From positions 372,001-436,000 of the forward strand of contig CAYYPH010000001.1 of NCBI GenBank assembly GCA_964473485.1: a stretch of DNA of 64,000 nt, in the 5' to 3' direction. The notes under the pieces are model-generated. The model saw only the letters and a list, made by a program, of their open reading frames with translations, ran no database searches and had not been told where the DNA came from. Shown in pieces: positions 42,821-52,201 of the stretch. The first letter of the stretch is position 1. Each line of letters starts with the position of its first letter. The stretch is from CAIVAT01 sp964473485. GTDB taxonomy: Bacteria > Bacteroidota > Bacteroidia > Bacteroidales > FEN-979. The position numbers and the translations under genes were made by a program.

Positions 42821-45346
42821 ATGATCAAACGGCACCTTACAATCCTCATTTTAATGACTTTTTGCGCATTTCAAATAACTACAGGACAAGACATTAACAC
42901 ATATAAACTGGATGGAGACTGGATGTTCCGGAAGGCAGGCTCGAATGAATGGATGCCGGCTAAGGTACCCGGCGTGGTTCATCTTGACCTGATGCGCAAC
43001 AAGATCATTCAGGACCCCTTTCAGGGAGACAATGAAAGCAAATTACAGTGGATCAGTGATGTTGGATGGGAGTACAAAAAGACTTTCCGGTATGAAAAAG
43101 AAAATTTTGAATGGAGACGTATCGAGCTGGTTTGCCAAGGAATAGACACATACGCCAATGTTTACCTGAACGATTCACTGGTATTGGTTACCAATAACAT
43201 GTTCCGCGACTGGTATGCCGATATTAAAAGATTTCTTTTGATCGGCACGAATACGTTACGCATCCAGTTCCCGGCGCTCAGTTCGATGGTGAAAACCGAA
43301 TATGACAAACTGCCCAGGAAACTTCCAGGCGACGAAAGGGTTGTTTGTCGTAAGGCAGCCTATCATTTTGGCTGGGACTGGGGTCCGAAACTGATGACCA
43401 GCGGTATCTGGAAATCCATATATATCCGGCACTGGAATTATGTGAATGTACTCGGTGTGAATTTCATCCAGAAATCACTGACAGATTCCCTGGCCGACAT
43501 GGCTGCCCAGTTCACCATCTTTTCTTCTGTCAGCGACTCTGCCCGCATCAGGATTACCCTCGACAGCACTGAGGTTTTTAACACCAACGTGATGCTAAAT
43601 AAGGGTCCTAACGTGATAAGGGGTGACTTTTATCTTCTGAAACCGCAAAGATGGTGGCCGAACGGGATGGGAAATCCAGTCCTTTACAATTTCCGCTACG
43701 AGGTTGCGTTTGCCGGCAGCCTTGTTGGAGAAGGAAATCAGAAGATCGGGTTACGCACTGTAGAACTGGTTCAGGATAAAGATTCGGCCGGGAGTTCATT
43801 TTATTTTAAGGTAAATGGTAAACCGGTTTTCATCAAAGGAGCCAATTATATACCGCAGGATAATTTTCTTCCGCGGGTGACCGATAACGACTACAGAACG
43901 CTGATTATCAATGTAAAACAGTCGAACATGAACATGTTGAGGGTTTGGGGAGGCGGTGTATATGAAAAGGATATTTTCTATGACCTTTGTGACGAGAATG
44001 GGATCATGATCTGGCAGGATTTCATGTTTGCCTGTGCCATGTACCCCGGATCCAAAGAATTTCTCGACAATGTAAGAGATGAAGTAATCCAGCAGATCGT
44101 CAGGCTGCGGCGCCATCCCTCCATTGCTCTTTGGTGCGGAAACAATGAGGTTGACGAAGGCTGGAAAAACTGGGGATGGCAGAAGCAATACGGTTATTCT
44201 CCTGAAGACTCCGCCGCTGTTTACCGCGATTACAGGCTGATCTTTAACGTGATCATTCCCAACAATATCAAGAGATTCGATACGTTGCGGCCATACATTC
44301 CTTCCTCTCCCCTGCATGGATGGGGCAGATCGCAAAGCATGACCGAAGGAGATTCGCATTATTGGGGCGTTTGGTGGGGAAAAGAGCCTTTCAGCGTTTA
44401 CCGCAATAAAGTTGGCCGGTTCATGTCGGAATACGGTTTCCAGGGATTTCCGGATATAAACACGATCAAGGCGTTTACAAAACCAGAAGACAGGCAACTG
44501 AAAACTAAAGTGATGAAAGCCCATCAGAAGCACCCCGTGGGTTATGAAACCATTGATGAATACCTTTTAAGGGATTACAGAAAACCAAAAGATTTTGAAT
44601 CATACACGTATGTCAGCCAATTGCTGCAGGCTGAAGGAATTGGCACTGCCATTGAAGCCCACCGCAGGGCAAAACCTTATTGCATGGGCACCATGTACTG
44701 GCAGTTGAACGATTGCTGGCCTGGGGTTTCCTGGTCATCGCAGGACTATTACGGAAGAAAAAAAGCGCTCGGTTTCAGAATACCGGAATTATTCGACAGA
44801 ATCCTGATCTCGCCGGTGGCGGAGAATGAAAGGGTGAAGGTATTTATCTCCTCGGATGCCGGAGAAATGATGCAGGCGATAATGACCGTTAAAGTAATTG
44901 ATTTCGAAGGAAATATACATAGCGATGAAGGGTATGCATTAGAGATAGACGCCAATTCATCGTTTCCATACTATGATACCCTTACTTCGGCCCTTTTGAG
45001 CGGATTGGATCCTAAAAAAGTGATGCTTCTCGTGACCCTTGACGGCGGGATGAACGACTTCAAACTGAAAAAAACAATGTTTTTCAAAGCGCCCAAGGAT
45101 CTCGATCTGACAGTTCCGGTAATTTCCAAAAAACTCACCTCCGATGAGAACGGTTATACGCTGCAGCTTTCATCCGATAAACTTGCAAAGAACGTCTGGT
45201 TGACAACCAGCGTACCGGGTGAATTTTCAAACAACTACTTCGATATCCTTCCGGGGGAAGTTGTTGATATAAAATTCAATACCAAAACCAAAATTGCTCT
45301 CCGTGAGGATATGATTGTTGTGAAAAGCCTGGTTGACAGCTATTAG
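42821..45346 (+). CDS. Beta-mannosidase, GH2 family, exported
   Basis: 841 residues with a signal peptide (ending ITTGQ). Domain order is the GH2 pattern: galactose-binding-like jelly roll (KLDGDWMFRKAGS...), Ig-like domain and TIM barrel, then C-terminal beta domains. Catalytic acid/base is in LWCGNNEVDEGW and the nucleophile Glu in MSEYGFQGFP. The HFGWDWGPKLMTSGIWKSI segment and WPNGMGNPVLYNF distinguish the beta-mannosidase group from beta-galactosidases. It removes terminal beta-mannose in the periplasm. The GH92 gene follows 50 bp later, supporting action on the same N-glycan or mannan type substrate. Confidence 0.92.
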   Translation: MIKRHLTILILMTFCAFQITTGQDINTYKLDGDWMFRKAGSNEWMPAKVPGVVHLDLMRNKIIQDPFQGDNESKLQWISDVGWEYKKTFRYEKENFEWRRIELVCQGIDTYANVYLNDSLVLVTNNMFRDWYADIKRFLLIGTNTLRIQFPALSSMVKTEYDKLPRKLPGDERVVCRKAAYHFGWDWGPKLMTSGIWKSIYIRHWNYVNVLGVNFIQKSLTDSLADMAAQFTIFSSVSDSARIRITLDSTEVFNTNVMLNKGPNVIRGDFYLLKPQRWWPNGMGNPVLYNFRYEVAFAGSLVGEGNQKIGLRTVELVQDKDSAGSSFYFKVNGKPVFIKGANYIPQDNFLPRVTDNDYRTLIINVKQSNMNMLRVWGGGVYEKDIFYDLCDENGIMIWQDFMFACAMYPGSKEFLDNVRDEVIQQIVRLRRHPSIALWCGNNEVDEGWKNWGWQKQYGYSPEDSAAVYRDYRLIFNVIIPNNIKRFDTLRPYIPSSPLHGWGRSQSMTEGDSHYWGVWWGKEPFSVYRNKVGRFMSEYGFQGFPDINTIKAFTKPEDRQLKTKVMKAHQKHPVGYETIDEYLLRDYRKPKDFESYTYVSQLLQAEGIGTAIEAHRRAKPYCMGTMYWQLNDCWPGVSWSSQDYYGRKKALGFRIPELFDRILISPVAENERVKVFISSDAGEMMQAIMTVKVIDFEGNIHSDEGYALEIDANSSFPYYDTLTSALLSGLDPKKVMLLVTLDGGMNDFKLKKTMFFKAPKDLDLTVPVISKKLTSDENGYTLQLSSDKLAKNVWLTTSVPGEFSNNYFDILPGEVVDIKFNTKTKIALREDMIVVKSLVDSY

Positions 45347-45396
45347 GGCAGTTTTACTGGACGCAACCGCAGTAGTTCCTTTCTAAGTTCAATCCG

Positions 45397-48357
45397 ATGA
45401 ATAAATACCTTTTGAAAATGAAAAAATCCTCATGGTTCATTTTGATCCTGTTGATTCTTGGAACAGGCGATCGTGCGCTGGCACAGCAAAGCTCCCTGCT
45501 GACTGATTACGTCAATCCATTTATAGGCACAGGCGGTCACGGACATACCTTCCCTGGCGCCACGGTACCCTTCGGCATGGTTCAACTCAGCCCCGATACA
45601 CGTCTTGACGGCTGGGACGGATGCTCTGCCTACCATGACAGTGACTCGGTGATCTATGGCTTCAGCCATACACATCTTAGCGGAACAGGATGTTCCGACT
45701 ATGGGGACATCCTGATTATGCCCTTCGCCGGACAGGTTGTTTTAAAAGATCACGGTTTTGCTTTGCCATTCAGTAAAACGGATGAAAAGGCTTCTCCGGG
45801 GTTTTACCAGGTTGAATTCAGGACAAAGCAAATCAATGCAGCACTGACAGCAACCGCAAGATGCGGCTTTCACCGATATTCATTCTCAGGTGATGGTGAA
45901 AAAGGAATTGGCCTTGACCTGAAACATCGTGACAAGGTTATCGATGCCGGATTAAAAATAGTCAGCAACACCGAAATTGAGGGCTACCGGATTTCGCAGG
46001 CCTGGGCCAAAAAGCAGATATTGTACTTCGTGGCCCGTTTTTCCGAACCAATACAGTCGCACAAAGTTGCGCATGACGGGACGGTATCGGCTGATAAAAC
46101 CCAATGCACAGGTACCGATATCAAAGCTGCCTTCTTTTTTGGAGGTGCCCTGAATAAACCAATCCTCGTCAAGATAGGCATTTCTGCGGTCAGCACCGAA
46201 GGGGCAAGAAACAACCTGGATTCCGAAATTCCCGGCTGGGTGTTTGAAGAGACCGCAAATAAAGCAGCAATGGACTGGAACGAGGCACTTGGAAAGATTA
46301 AAGTTTCAGACGGAACTCACGATCAGCATGTTATATTCTACACGGCGCTCTATCACACCATGCTACAACCCAATCTTTACAGTGATGCCGACGGTCGCTA
46401 CCGTGGCCGAGATCTCCAGGTGCACGAGGGTTCCGGCAGCGATTACTACACTGTTTTTTCGCTTTGGGATACCTATCGTGCCACACACCCGCTGTATACG
46501 ATCATTGATCAGAAAAGGACCCGCGATTACATCAACACCTTCCTGTTGCAATACGAACAGGGAGGCATGCTGCCTGTATGGGAGCTGTCGGGCAATGAAA
46601 CCGGTTGTATGATAGGATATCATTCTGTTTCGGTAATCGCTGATGCCTGGATAAAAGGAATCAGGGGTTTCGATTCACTGAAGGCGCTTAATGCCATGAA
46701 ACACAGTGCGGAGCAAGATCATCTTGGACTTAAATATTATAAAAGCAAAGGGTACATCCCCGCAAACAAAGAGCGTGAATCGGTTTCAAAAACCCTTGAA
46801 TACGCATATGATGATTGGTGTATTGCAACAATGGCCAAAGCAATAGGCAGGAATGACGATTACAGGACTTATATTATCCGGGCGCAGTATTATAAAAACG
46901 TGTATGATAAATTGACGGGGTTCATGCGGGCCAAATCCAACGAAACCTGGTTTACGCCATTTGATCCTGCAGAGGTGAATTTTAATTACACCGAAGCCAA
47001 TGCCTGGCAGTACAGTTTCTATGCACCCCAGGATATCACTGGTTTGATGATGCTGATGGGAGGCCGAGACCCTTTTACCCGGAAACTGGATGAGCTGTTT
47101 TCAGCGAGTTCAAAGACTACCGGAAGGAACCAGGCTGACATCACCGGACTGATTGGTCAGTACGCCCACGGCAACGAACCTAGTCACCACATGGCCTATT
47201 TGTACGACTATGCCGGAACTCCATGGAAAACCCAGGAGCTGGTAAACCGGATATGCAATGACTTTTATAAAAACAGTCCTGACGGGCTTATCGGGAATGA
47301 AGACTGCGGCCAGATGTCGGCATGGTACATCTTCAGCGCGCTCGGATTCTATCCGGTAACTCCCGGATCGGACATATATGCTATAGGCACTCCAATTTTT
47401 CCAAAGGCAGCCATCAGTCTCGAGAACGGGAAAACCTTCGTGATCCGCGCCTTGAACCTTAGTAAGGAAAACTTCTACATCCAATCCGTTGCCCTCAACG
47501 GAAAGCCACACACAAAAAGTTTTCTCACCCACGCTGAAATCATGAAAGGGGGCGAACTGGTTTTCAATATGGGGCCAGTTTCCAACAAAGCCTGGGGCTC
47601 GGGTTTAGGCGTCTTCCCCCAGGCTTATATCGACGAATATGCAATTACACCCGTTCCCGGCATTTATCATGCGCAACCAACCTTCATGGACTCCACCCTG
47701 ATCGTTTTATCCTGTGCCTTACCCGGAGCCTCTGTTCATTTTACGTTGGACGGCTCTGACCCCTCCCAAAAATCATCGGTTTACACACGTCCGATTATCC
47801 TGAGAAAATCGGCGACCCTCAAAGCCATTGCTATCGGCAAGGACTCTCCCAAAAGCCTGCCGATTGAAGCAAAGTTCGTTAAAATACCCCGTGACCGGAA
47901 AATCACCCTTGGAACAAGGTTTGCCGGACAGTACGCAGCAGGCGGAGAGATAGCGCTGATTGACTTTTCAAGAGGAGCGGAGGATTTCGGGACAGGTGCG
48001 TGGCAAGGGTATGAAGGCGAGAATATCGAAGCGGTTGTAGAACTGGAGGAGGCCAGGCCTGTGAAAAAACTGGGGTTGGGTTGCTTACAGGATCAGGGCT
48101 CATGGATATTCATGCCCGAAGAGGTGATTTTTTACACATCCGTGAACGGAGTTGAGTTTACGGAAGCCGGCAGGGTTTTAAATGATGTTGACCCCAAGGC
48201 AGAAGGAGCTATCATTAAAGACTTTACGATAAACACAAAAGGGGTCAAGGTGAAATATATCAGGGTCGTCGCCCCGAACCGCGGCGTTTGTCCTGAATGG
48301 CATCCGGGGGCCGGCAACAAGGCATGGATCTTTGCCGATGAGATCACGATAGAATAG
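45397..48357 (+). CDS. GH92-family alpha-mannosidase, exported, with C-terminal beta domains
   Basis: About 986 residues (alternative ATG at 45418 for the signal peptide). GH92 enzymes are calcium-dependent exo-alpha-mannosidases acting on N-glycans and mannan. Conserved parts: YVNPFIGTGGHGHTFPGATVPFGMVQLSPDTR at the start, WDTYRATHPL, HGNEPSHHMAYLYDYAG and GNEDCGQMSAWYIFSALGFYPV (Ca and catalytic region). After the two GH92 lobes it has a CHB_HEX-type beta domain (HFTLDGSDPS) and an F5/8-discoidin-like domain (EGENIEAVVELEEARPVKKL). It follows the GH2 beta-mannosidase by 50 bp. Confidence 0.93.
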   Translation: MNKYLLKMKKSSWFILILLILGTGDRALAQQSSLLTDYVNPFIGTGGHGHTFPGATVPFGMVQLSPDTRLDGWDGCSAYHDSDSVIYGFSHTHLSGTGCSDYGDILIMPFAGQVVLKDHGFALPFSKTDEKASPGFYQVEFRTKQINAALTATARCGFHRYSFSGDGEKGIGLDLKHRDKVIDAGLKIVSNTEIEGYRISQAWAKKQILYFVARFSEPIQSHKVAHDGTVSADKTQCTGTDIKAAFFFGGALNKPILVKIGISAVSTEGARNNLDSEIPGWVFEETANKAAMDWNEALGKIKVSDGTHDQHVIFYTALYHTMLQPNLYSDADGRYRGRDLQVHEGSGSDYYTVFSLWDTYRATHPLYTIIDQKRTRDYINTFLLQYEQGGMLPVWELSGNETGCMIGYHSVSVIADAWIKGIRGFDSLKALNAMKHSAEQDHLGLKYYKSKGYIPANKERESVSKTLEYAYDDWCIATMAKAIGRNDDYRTYIIRAQYYKNVYDKLTGFMRAKSNETWFTPFDPAEVNFNYTEANAWQYSFYAPQDITGLMMLMGGRDPFTRKLDELFSASSKTTGRNQADITGLIGQYAHGNEPSHHMAYLYDYAGTPWKTQELVNRICNDFYKNSPDGLIGNEDCGQMSAWYIFSALGFYPVTPGSDIYAIGTPIFPKAAISLENGKTFVIRALNLSKENFYIQSVALNGKPHTKSFLTHAEIMKGGELVFNMGPVSNKAWGSGLGVFPQAYIDEYAITPVPGIYHAQPTFMDSTLIVLSCALPGASVHFTLDGSDPSQKSSVYTRPIILRKSATLKAIAIGKDSPKSLPIEAKFVKIPRDRKITLGTRFAGQYAAGGEIALIDFSRGAEDFGTGAWQGYEGENIEAVVELEEARPVKKLGLGCLQDQGSWIFMPEEVIFYTSVNGVEFTEAGRVLNDVDPKAEGAIIKDFTINTKGVKVKYIRVVAPNRGVCPEWHPGAGNKAWIFADEITIE

Positions 48358-48401
48358 AACCGCAACAACAGAAATGCTCCATTTTAAGGATTGACACATC
48401 C

Positions 48402-49292
48402 ATGAACAAAAGCCTGCGTTCTGATCTCATCCTGCTGCTGGCAGCCATTATCTGGGGGTTTGCTTTCGTGGCACAGCGTATAGGCATGGATTATATCGGT
48501 CCTTTCACTTATACTGGTGTCCGCTTTGCTTTGGGGGCCCTCGTCTTATTACCGCTACTGGCAATACGCAAAAGAAAACCGATACAACAGGCCGAAGGTG
48601 ACACACACGGCCGAAAAAAAATTTACCTTCTGCAGTTGGTACTTGGCCTGCTGATTTTCGGTGGAGTGTCATTCCAGCAATATGGTCTGCAGTATACGAC
48701 TGCGGGCAATGCAGGGTTCATTACGGGTTTGTATGTAGTAATGGTTCCGGTAGCAGGCCTGTTCCTGGGCCATAAAAATAAACTCTCCATCTGGTTAGGT
48801 GTGTTGCTGGCGATTACCGGGATGTATTTCCTGAGTGTTTCTGCCGATTTCACTGTAAATCCGGGTGATTATTATGTGCTGGTATGTGCGGTTGTATGGA
48901 CGGCCCACGTATTGCTCGTGGGTTATGTTGCTCCCAGGACAGACCCTATCATTACAGCACTGATACAGTTTGTCATCTGCTCACTGCTCAGCCTTATTAT
49001 CGCTTTTGCAGTTGAGGAGATCAATCTGCAGGCCATCATCGATGCCGCATGGCCAATACTTTACGGGGGCGTCCTGTCTGTTGGGATTGCCTACACACTA
49101 CAAGTAATCGCCCAGCAAAAAGCCCATCCCGCCTATGCTTCCATAATCCTGAGCCTTGAATCGCTGTTTGCGGTCATCGGCGGGTGGTTCATACTGAGTG
49201 AGCCAATGACGGCCAGGATCATCCTTGGTTGTGTCCTTATGCTCGGAGGAATGATCGTAGCACAAATCAATCAACAAAACAAATTAACATGA
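48402..49292 (+). CDS. DMT-family (EamA) transporter
   Basis: 296-residue inner-membrane protein with about ten hydrophobic helices arranged as two EamA repeats (LILLLAAIIWGFAFVAQR in the first; LVCAVVWTAHVLLVGYV in the second). EamA transporters export or import small metabolites such as amino acids or nucleosides. It is the first of a coupled set: its stop overlaps the M64 gene start (ATGA at 49289-49292). The substrate is unknown; because of the coupled peptidase, a peptide or amino acid link is possible but unproven. Confidence 0.88.
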   Translation: MNKSLRSDLILLLAAIIWGFAFVAQRIGMDYIGPFTYTGVRFALGALVLLPLLAIRKRKPIQQAEGDTHGRKKIYLLQLVLGLLIFGGVSFQQYGLQYTTAGNAGFITGLYVVMVPVAGLFLGHKNKLSIWLGVLLAITGMYFLSVSADFTVNPGDYYVLVCAVVWTAHVLLVGYVAPRTDPIITALIQFVICSLLSLIIAFAVEEINLQAIIDAAWPILYGGVLSVGIAYTLQVIAQQKAHPAYASIILSLESLFAVIGGWFILSEPMTARIILGCVLMLGGMIVAQINQQNKLT

Positions 49293-50614
49293 AACTTATC
49301 TGTATTTCTCTCCTTTTGCTCATGCTGGGGGTTCAACCGGCTTCTCATGCACAGGTTGCCATGAACGATTTATCGCCCCGCAATACCGGCTCTGCGAGCT
49401 TTGATGAATATTTCCGGCCGGGAACTTTAAGGATAGACTATGTACTGGCCGGTGATGAAAAAAATGAGACGGTTTATTACCTGGGGATGAAAGAAGAACC
49501 TCACTGGGGAGGACCCCAAAAAAACCTGATCGATCCTTTCGGTTACGGAACCTATCGCTATTCGGCATTTGACTCAGCCAGCGGGAAACTGATATTCCAA
49601 CGGGGGTTTTGTTCTCTCTTCCAGGAATGGAAAGGCACTCCGGAAGCAAAGACTTTACGGAAAGCGTTTTCGATGGTCGCAGTTATGCCTTTCCCGAAAA
49701 ACACCATTCGTTTCGTTATTGAGAAACGAACTTATGAAACCAATGAATTCGTGATTCTTTTCGACCGCAACATTTCTCCTGCCGATTATTTCATTCATCG
49801 TATGAATCCGTCCACTTTAAAAGTAACAAAACTCAAAGAATCGGGCGACCCGTCTCACCACGTCGACATCGCCTTCATCGCCGAGGGATACACCATGCAT
49901 GAAATGGACAAATTCAGGGAGGATGCGCGGATTTTGTATGAATATTTCATGACGGTGGAGCCGTACAAGAGTCTGAGCGACCGTTTTAACTTCTATGCCA
50001 TTGAATCTCCCTCTGCCGAGTCAGGGGTAACCATTCCGGGGAGGGACATCTATGTCAACACGAACATTCACAGTGCTTTTTATACGTTCGATATGGATCG
50101 GTACCTCACAACATCCGACACTAAATCAATTTACGACATTGCTGCTGCTGTTCCCTGTGATGTACCCTTCGTCCTGGTCAACAGCAAGCGATACGGCGGT
50201 GGAGGGTTTTACAATCATTACGGCCAAAGCACGGTCGATCACCAATTATCGAAGATCGTTGCCATTCATGAATTCGGGCATGCCTTTGCTGGTCTTGCCG
50301 ACGAATACTATAACGCGGAGGTCACCTATTCTGACTTTTATAATTTACGGTTTGAACCCTGGGAACCCAATATCACCACCAATGTTGAATTCGACAGGAA
50401 ATGGAAATCGATGATTCTGGAGGGGACTCCGATACCTACCCCCAGAGAGGAGAAATACAAATCGACGGTAGGGATGTTCGAAGGTGGCGGTTACCTTGGA
50501 AAAGGCATCTACAGCCCGATGATGGATTGCCGGATGAAATCGAACGATGCCCAGGGTTTCTGTCCAGCCTGCACCGAAGCCACACGCCGGATGATACTTT
50601 TTTATTGTGACTGA
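49289..50614 (+). CDS. IgA-peptidase-like M64 family metallopeptidase, exported
   Basis: 441 residues with a signal peptide (KLICISLLLLMLGVQPASHAQ). The zinc motif HEFGHAFAGLADEYY lies at about 327, matching HExxHxxxxxD, followed by a C-terminal cysteine pair (CPACTEATRRMILFYC) typical of M64. Members are known from IgA cleavage in Clostridium ramosum. Here the upstream frame extends to 49229, but the ATG at 49289 starts the signal peptide and overlaps the DMT stop. Its own stop (TGA) overlaps the next ATG by one base. Substrate in this organism unknown. Confidence 0.92.
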   Translation: MKLICISLLLLMLGVQPASHAQVAMNDLSPRNTGSASFDEYFRPGTLRIDYVLAGDEKNETVYYLGMKEEPHWGGPQKNLIDPFGYGTYRYSAFDSASGKLIFQRGFCSLFQEWKGTPEAKTLRKAFSMVAVMPFPKNTIRFVIEKRTYETNEFVILFDRNISPADYFIHRMNPSTLKVTKLKESGDPSHHVDIAFIAEGYTMHEMDKFREDARILYEYFMTVEPYKSLSDRFNFYAIESPSAESGVTIPGRDIYVNTNIHSAFYTFDMDRYLTTSDTKSIYDIAAAVPCDVPFVLVNSKRYGGGGFYNHYGQSTVDHQLSKIVAIHEFGHAFAGLADEYYNAEVTYSDFYNLRFEPWEPNITTNVEFDRKWKSMILEGTPIPTPREEKYKSTVGMFEGGGYLGKGIYSPMMDCRMKSNDAQGFCPACTEATRRMILFYCD

Positions 50615-51468
50615 TGCCCCGGACTGGTTTAATTTTCGACATCAGGCGGTTCTCGATTCATGACGGCCCCGGTATAAGAACCACGGTGTTCTTTAAAGGC
50701 TGTCCCCTCTCCTGCTGGTGGTGTCATAATCCTGAGAGCAGGTCAGATACGCCTGAACAGACCAAAAAAACACGGATCTTAGACGGGAAATGCATGCCGG
50801 TATGTGAGACGACCGGTTACCTTACCGACACTGATATCCTGCTGCAGGAAATTCTCCGCGACAGGATTTTTTTCGAAGAATCCGGCGGGGGGGTGACTTT
50901 TTCAGGTGGTGAGCCCTTGCACCAACCGGAATTTCTTGCTGAACTCCTTGTAAAATGCCGGAAGGAAGGAATCCACACAGCCGTTGACACTTCAGGGTAT
51001 GCCACATCCGAGGTAATGGCCAGGGTCGCCCCCCTGGCCGACCTGTTCCTGTATGATCTGAAAATACTTGATGAATGTCTGCACCTGAAGTATACCGGCG
51101 TTTCAAATTTACAGATCAAGAAGAATGTTGTTGAACTGGTCCGCCAGGGCATTAAGGTAGAATTCCGTTTCCCTGTAATTCCGGGTATCACGGACACACC
51201 TGACAACATCAGCCAGCTCAGGGAATTTCTGAAAACCCTCTATCGTTTGTTCATCGCCGAAGATCGAAGTTATTCAGATGGCTGCAAACAGAAAGAAAAT
51301 CGCCCCACCCTGCATCTGCTGCCCTATCATTCGATGGCAAAGGAAAAATACCGCCGGTTTGGTCTTAAAAATCTGCTCAAGGGAGTAAATGATCTCCATC
51401 CGGATGATCTTGTATCACTGGAGGCTACTTTGAAAGATACTGGATTCAGGATTAAAACAGGAGGCTGA
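50614..51468 (+). CDS. Glycyl-radical enzyme activating protein (reduced ferredoxin insert)
   Basis: 284-residue radical SAM protein. SAM-cluster motif CPLSCWWC is at about residue 29-36 in FKGCPLSCWWCHNPES, followed by FSGGEPL and the DLKILD and FRFPVIPGITD segments of PFL-type activases. In HypD- or CutD-type activases a ferredoxin insert with two 4Fe-4S motifs follows CHNPE; here only GKCMPVC (two cysteines) remains, so the insert is essentially missing. It starts one base inside the M64 stop. The most obvious partner is the HypD-like enzyme 2.6 kb downstream. Activase identity is firm, partner inferred. Confidence 0.85.
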   Translation: MPRTGLIFDIRRFSIHDGPGIRTTVFFKGCPLSCWWCHNPESRSDTPEQTKKTRILDGKCMPVCETTGYLTDTDILLQEILRDRIFFEESGGGVTFSGGEPLHQPEFLAELLVKCRKEGIHTAVDTSGYATSEVMARVAPLADLFLYDLKILDECLHLKYTGVSNLQIKKNVVELVRQGIKVEFRFPVIPGITDTPDNISQLREFLKTLYRLFIAEDRSYSDGCKQKENRPTLHLLPYHSMAKEKYRRFGLKNLLKGVNDLHPDDLVSLEATLKDTGFRIKTGG

Positions 51469-51474
51469 GCGAAA

Positions 51475-52185
51475 TCATTTATCTGACAGTCGCAACGCAT
51501 ATCCGACGGTGATCCCGATCGACTGGCTCCGGCCGATAATGAAAGCATCTTCCAGAACATCGCTCAATCCATACTGGTACGTAAGTTTTACGAGCACTGC
51601 TCCGGGACCTGCATCCCATGAAAGTCCGGCCTCCGTTCTCCAGGTAAAATCAACCTCATTGAACCTGCAGAACGGCATGAAAAAGCGATATAGCGGGCCC
51701 GAGAACAATGCCCCCCCGTTTGGGGTACCAACGGCAAAATCGGCCTGAAACCCGGTCGCAAAATTCAGCGAGATCTTTGAATTTTTTACCGGAACTTCAT
51801 ATCCAAGGAGCATTGAAAGGCCTGTGTAATGTTGTCTTGCCGATGTCGTCCAGGTGTAACCGGTTGAATCGGTGAAATCCACTGACGACAGACCCTTCTG
51901 GTTGTAGTGCAAACCGCCCGTGAAAAAGAAATGTTTTCCCAATCCGATATCCATGCGTAAAGCAGCCTGAAAAGATGGTACGAAACGGTCAATACTTACC
52001 GAATCAAGCAGAAAGTCACGCCTGTCGATCCTTTCATATTCAGCAATACTGGTATAACTACCCAGAAAACCTGCTTCGAAACACAACCTATTCTGTGAAA
52101 AAGCCTTTTGGCCCTGTAAGCAGAATAGCGAAATCAACAAGATATAACAGGTTCTTTTCGCGATTGTTTTCGTTTGACCGTCCAT
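51475..52185 (-). CDS. Outer membrane beta-barrel protein (PorT-like/OmpW-type)
   Basis: 236 residues. A signal peptide (ILLISLFCLQGQKAFSQ) is followed by alternating hydrophobic strands ending in an aromatic/hydrophobic pattern (SQSIGITVGYALRL), consistent with an eight-stranded outer-membrane barrel (outer membrane beta-barrel family of Bacteroidota). No enzyme motif is visible. It is 6 bp from the end of the convergent activase gene and 16 bp from the end of the T9SS protein upstream; the two minus-strand genes may form one operon. Function unknown. Confidence 0.72.
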   Translation of the reverse strand: MDGQTKTIAKRTCYILLISLFCLQGQKAFSQNRLCFEAGFLGSYTSIAEYERIDRRDFLLDSVSIDRFVPSFQAALRMDIGLGKHFFFTGGLHYNQKGLSSVDFTDSTGYTWTTSARQHYTGLSMLLGYEVPVKNSKISLNFATGFQADFAVGTPNGGALFSGPLYRFFMPFCRFNEVDFTWRTEAGLSWDAGPGAVLVKLTYQYGLSDVLEDAFIIGRSQSIGITVGYALRLSDK

Positions 52186-52201
52186 ACCGTTTCGTGAATG
52201 A

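Noticed and set aside
17703..48357. Classical polysaccharide utilisation locus (SusC/SusD)
   Set aside because: Many glycosidases but no SusC-type TonB receptor and no SusD lipoprotein; the only TonB receptor (3.4-5.4 kb) lacks a SusC N-terminal extension.
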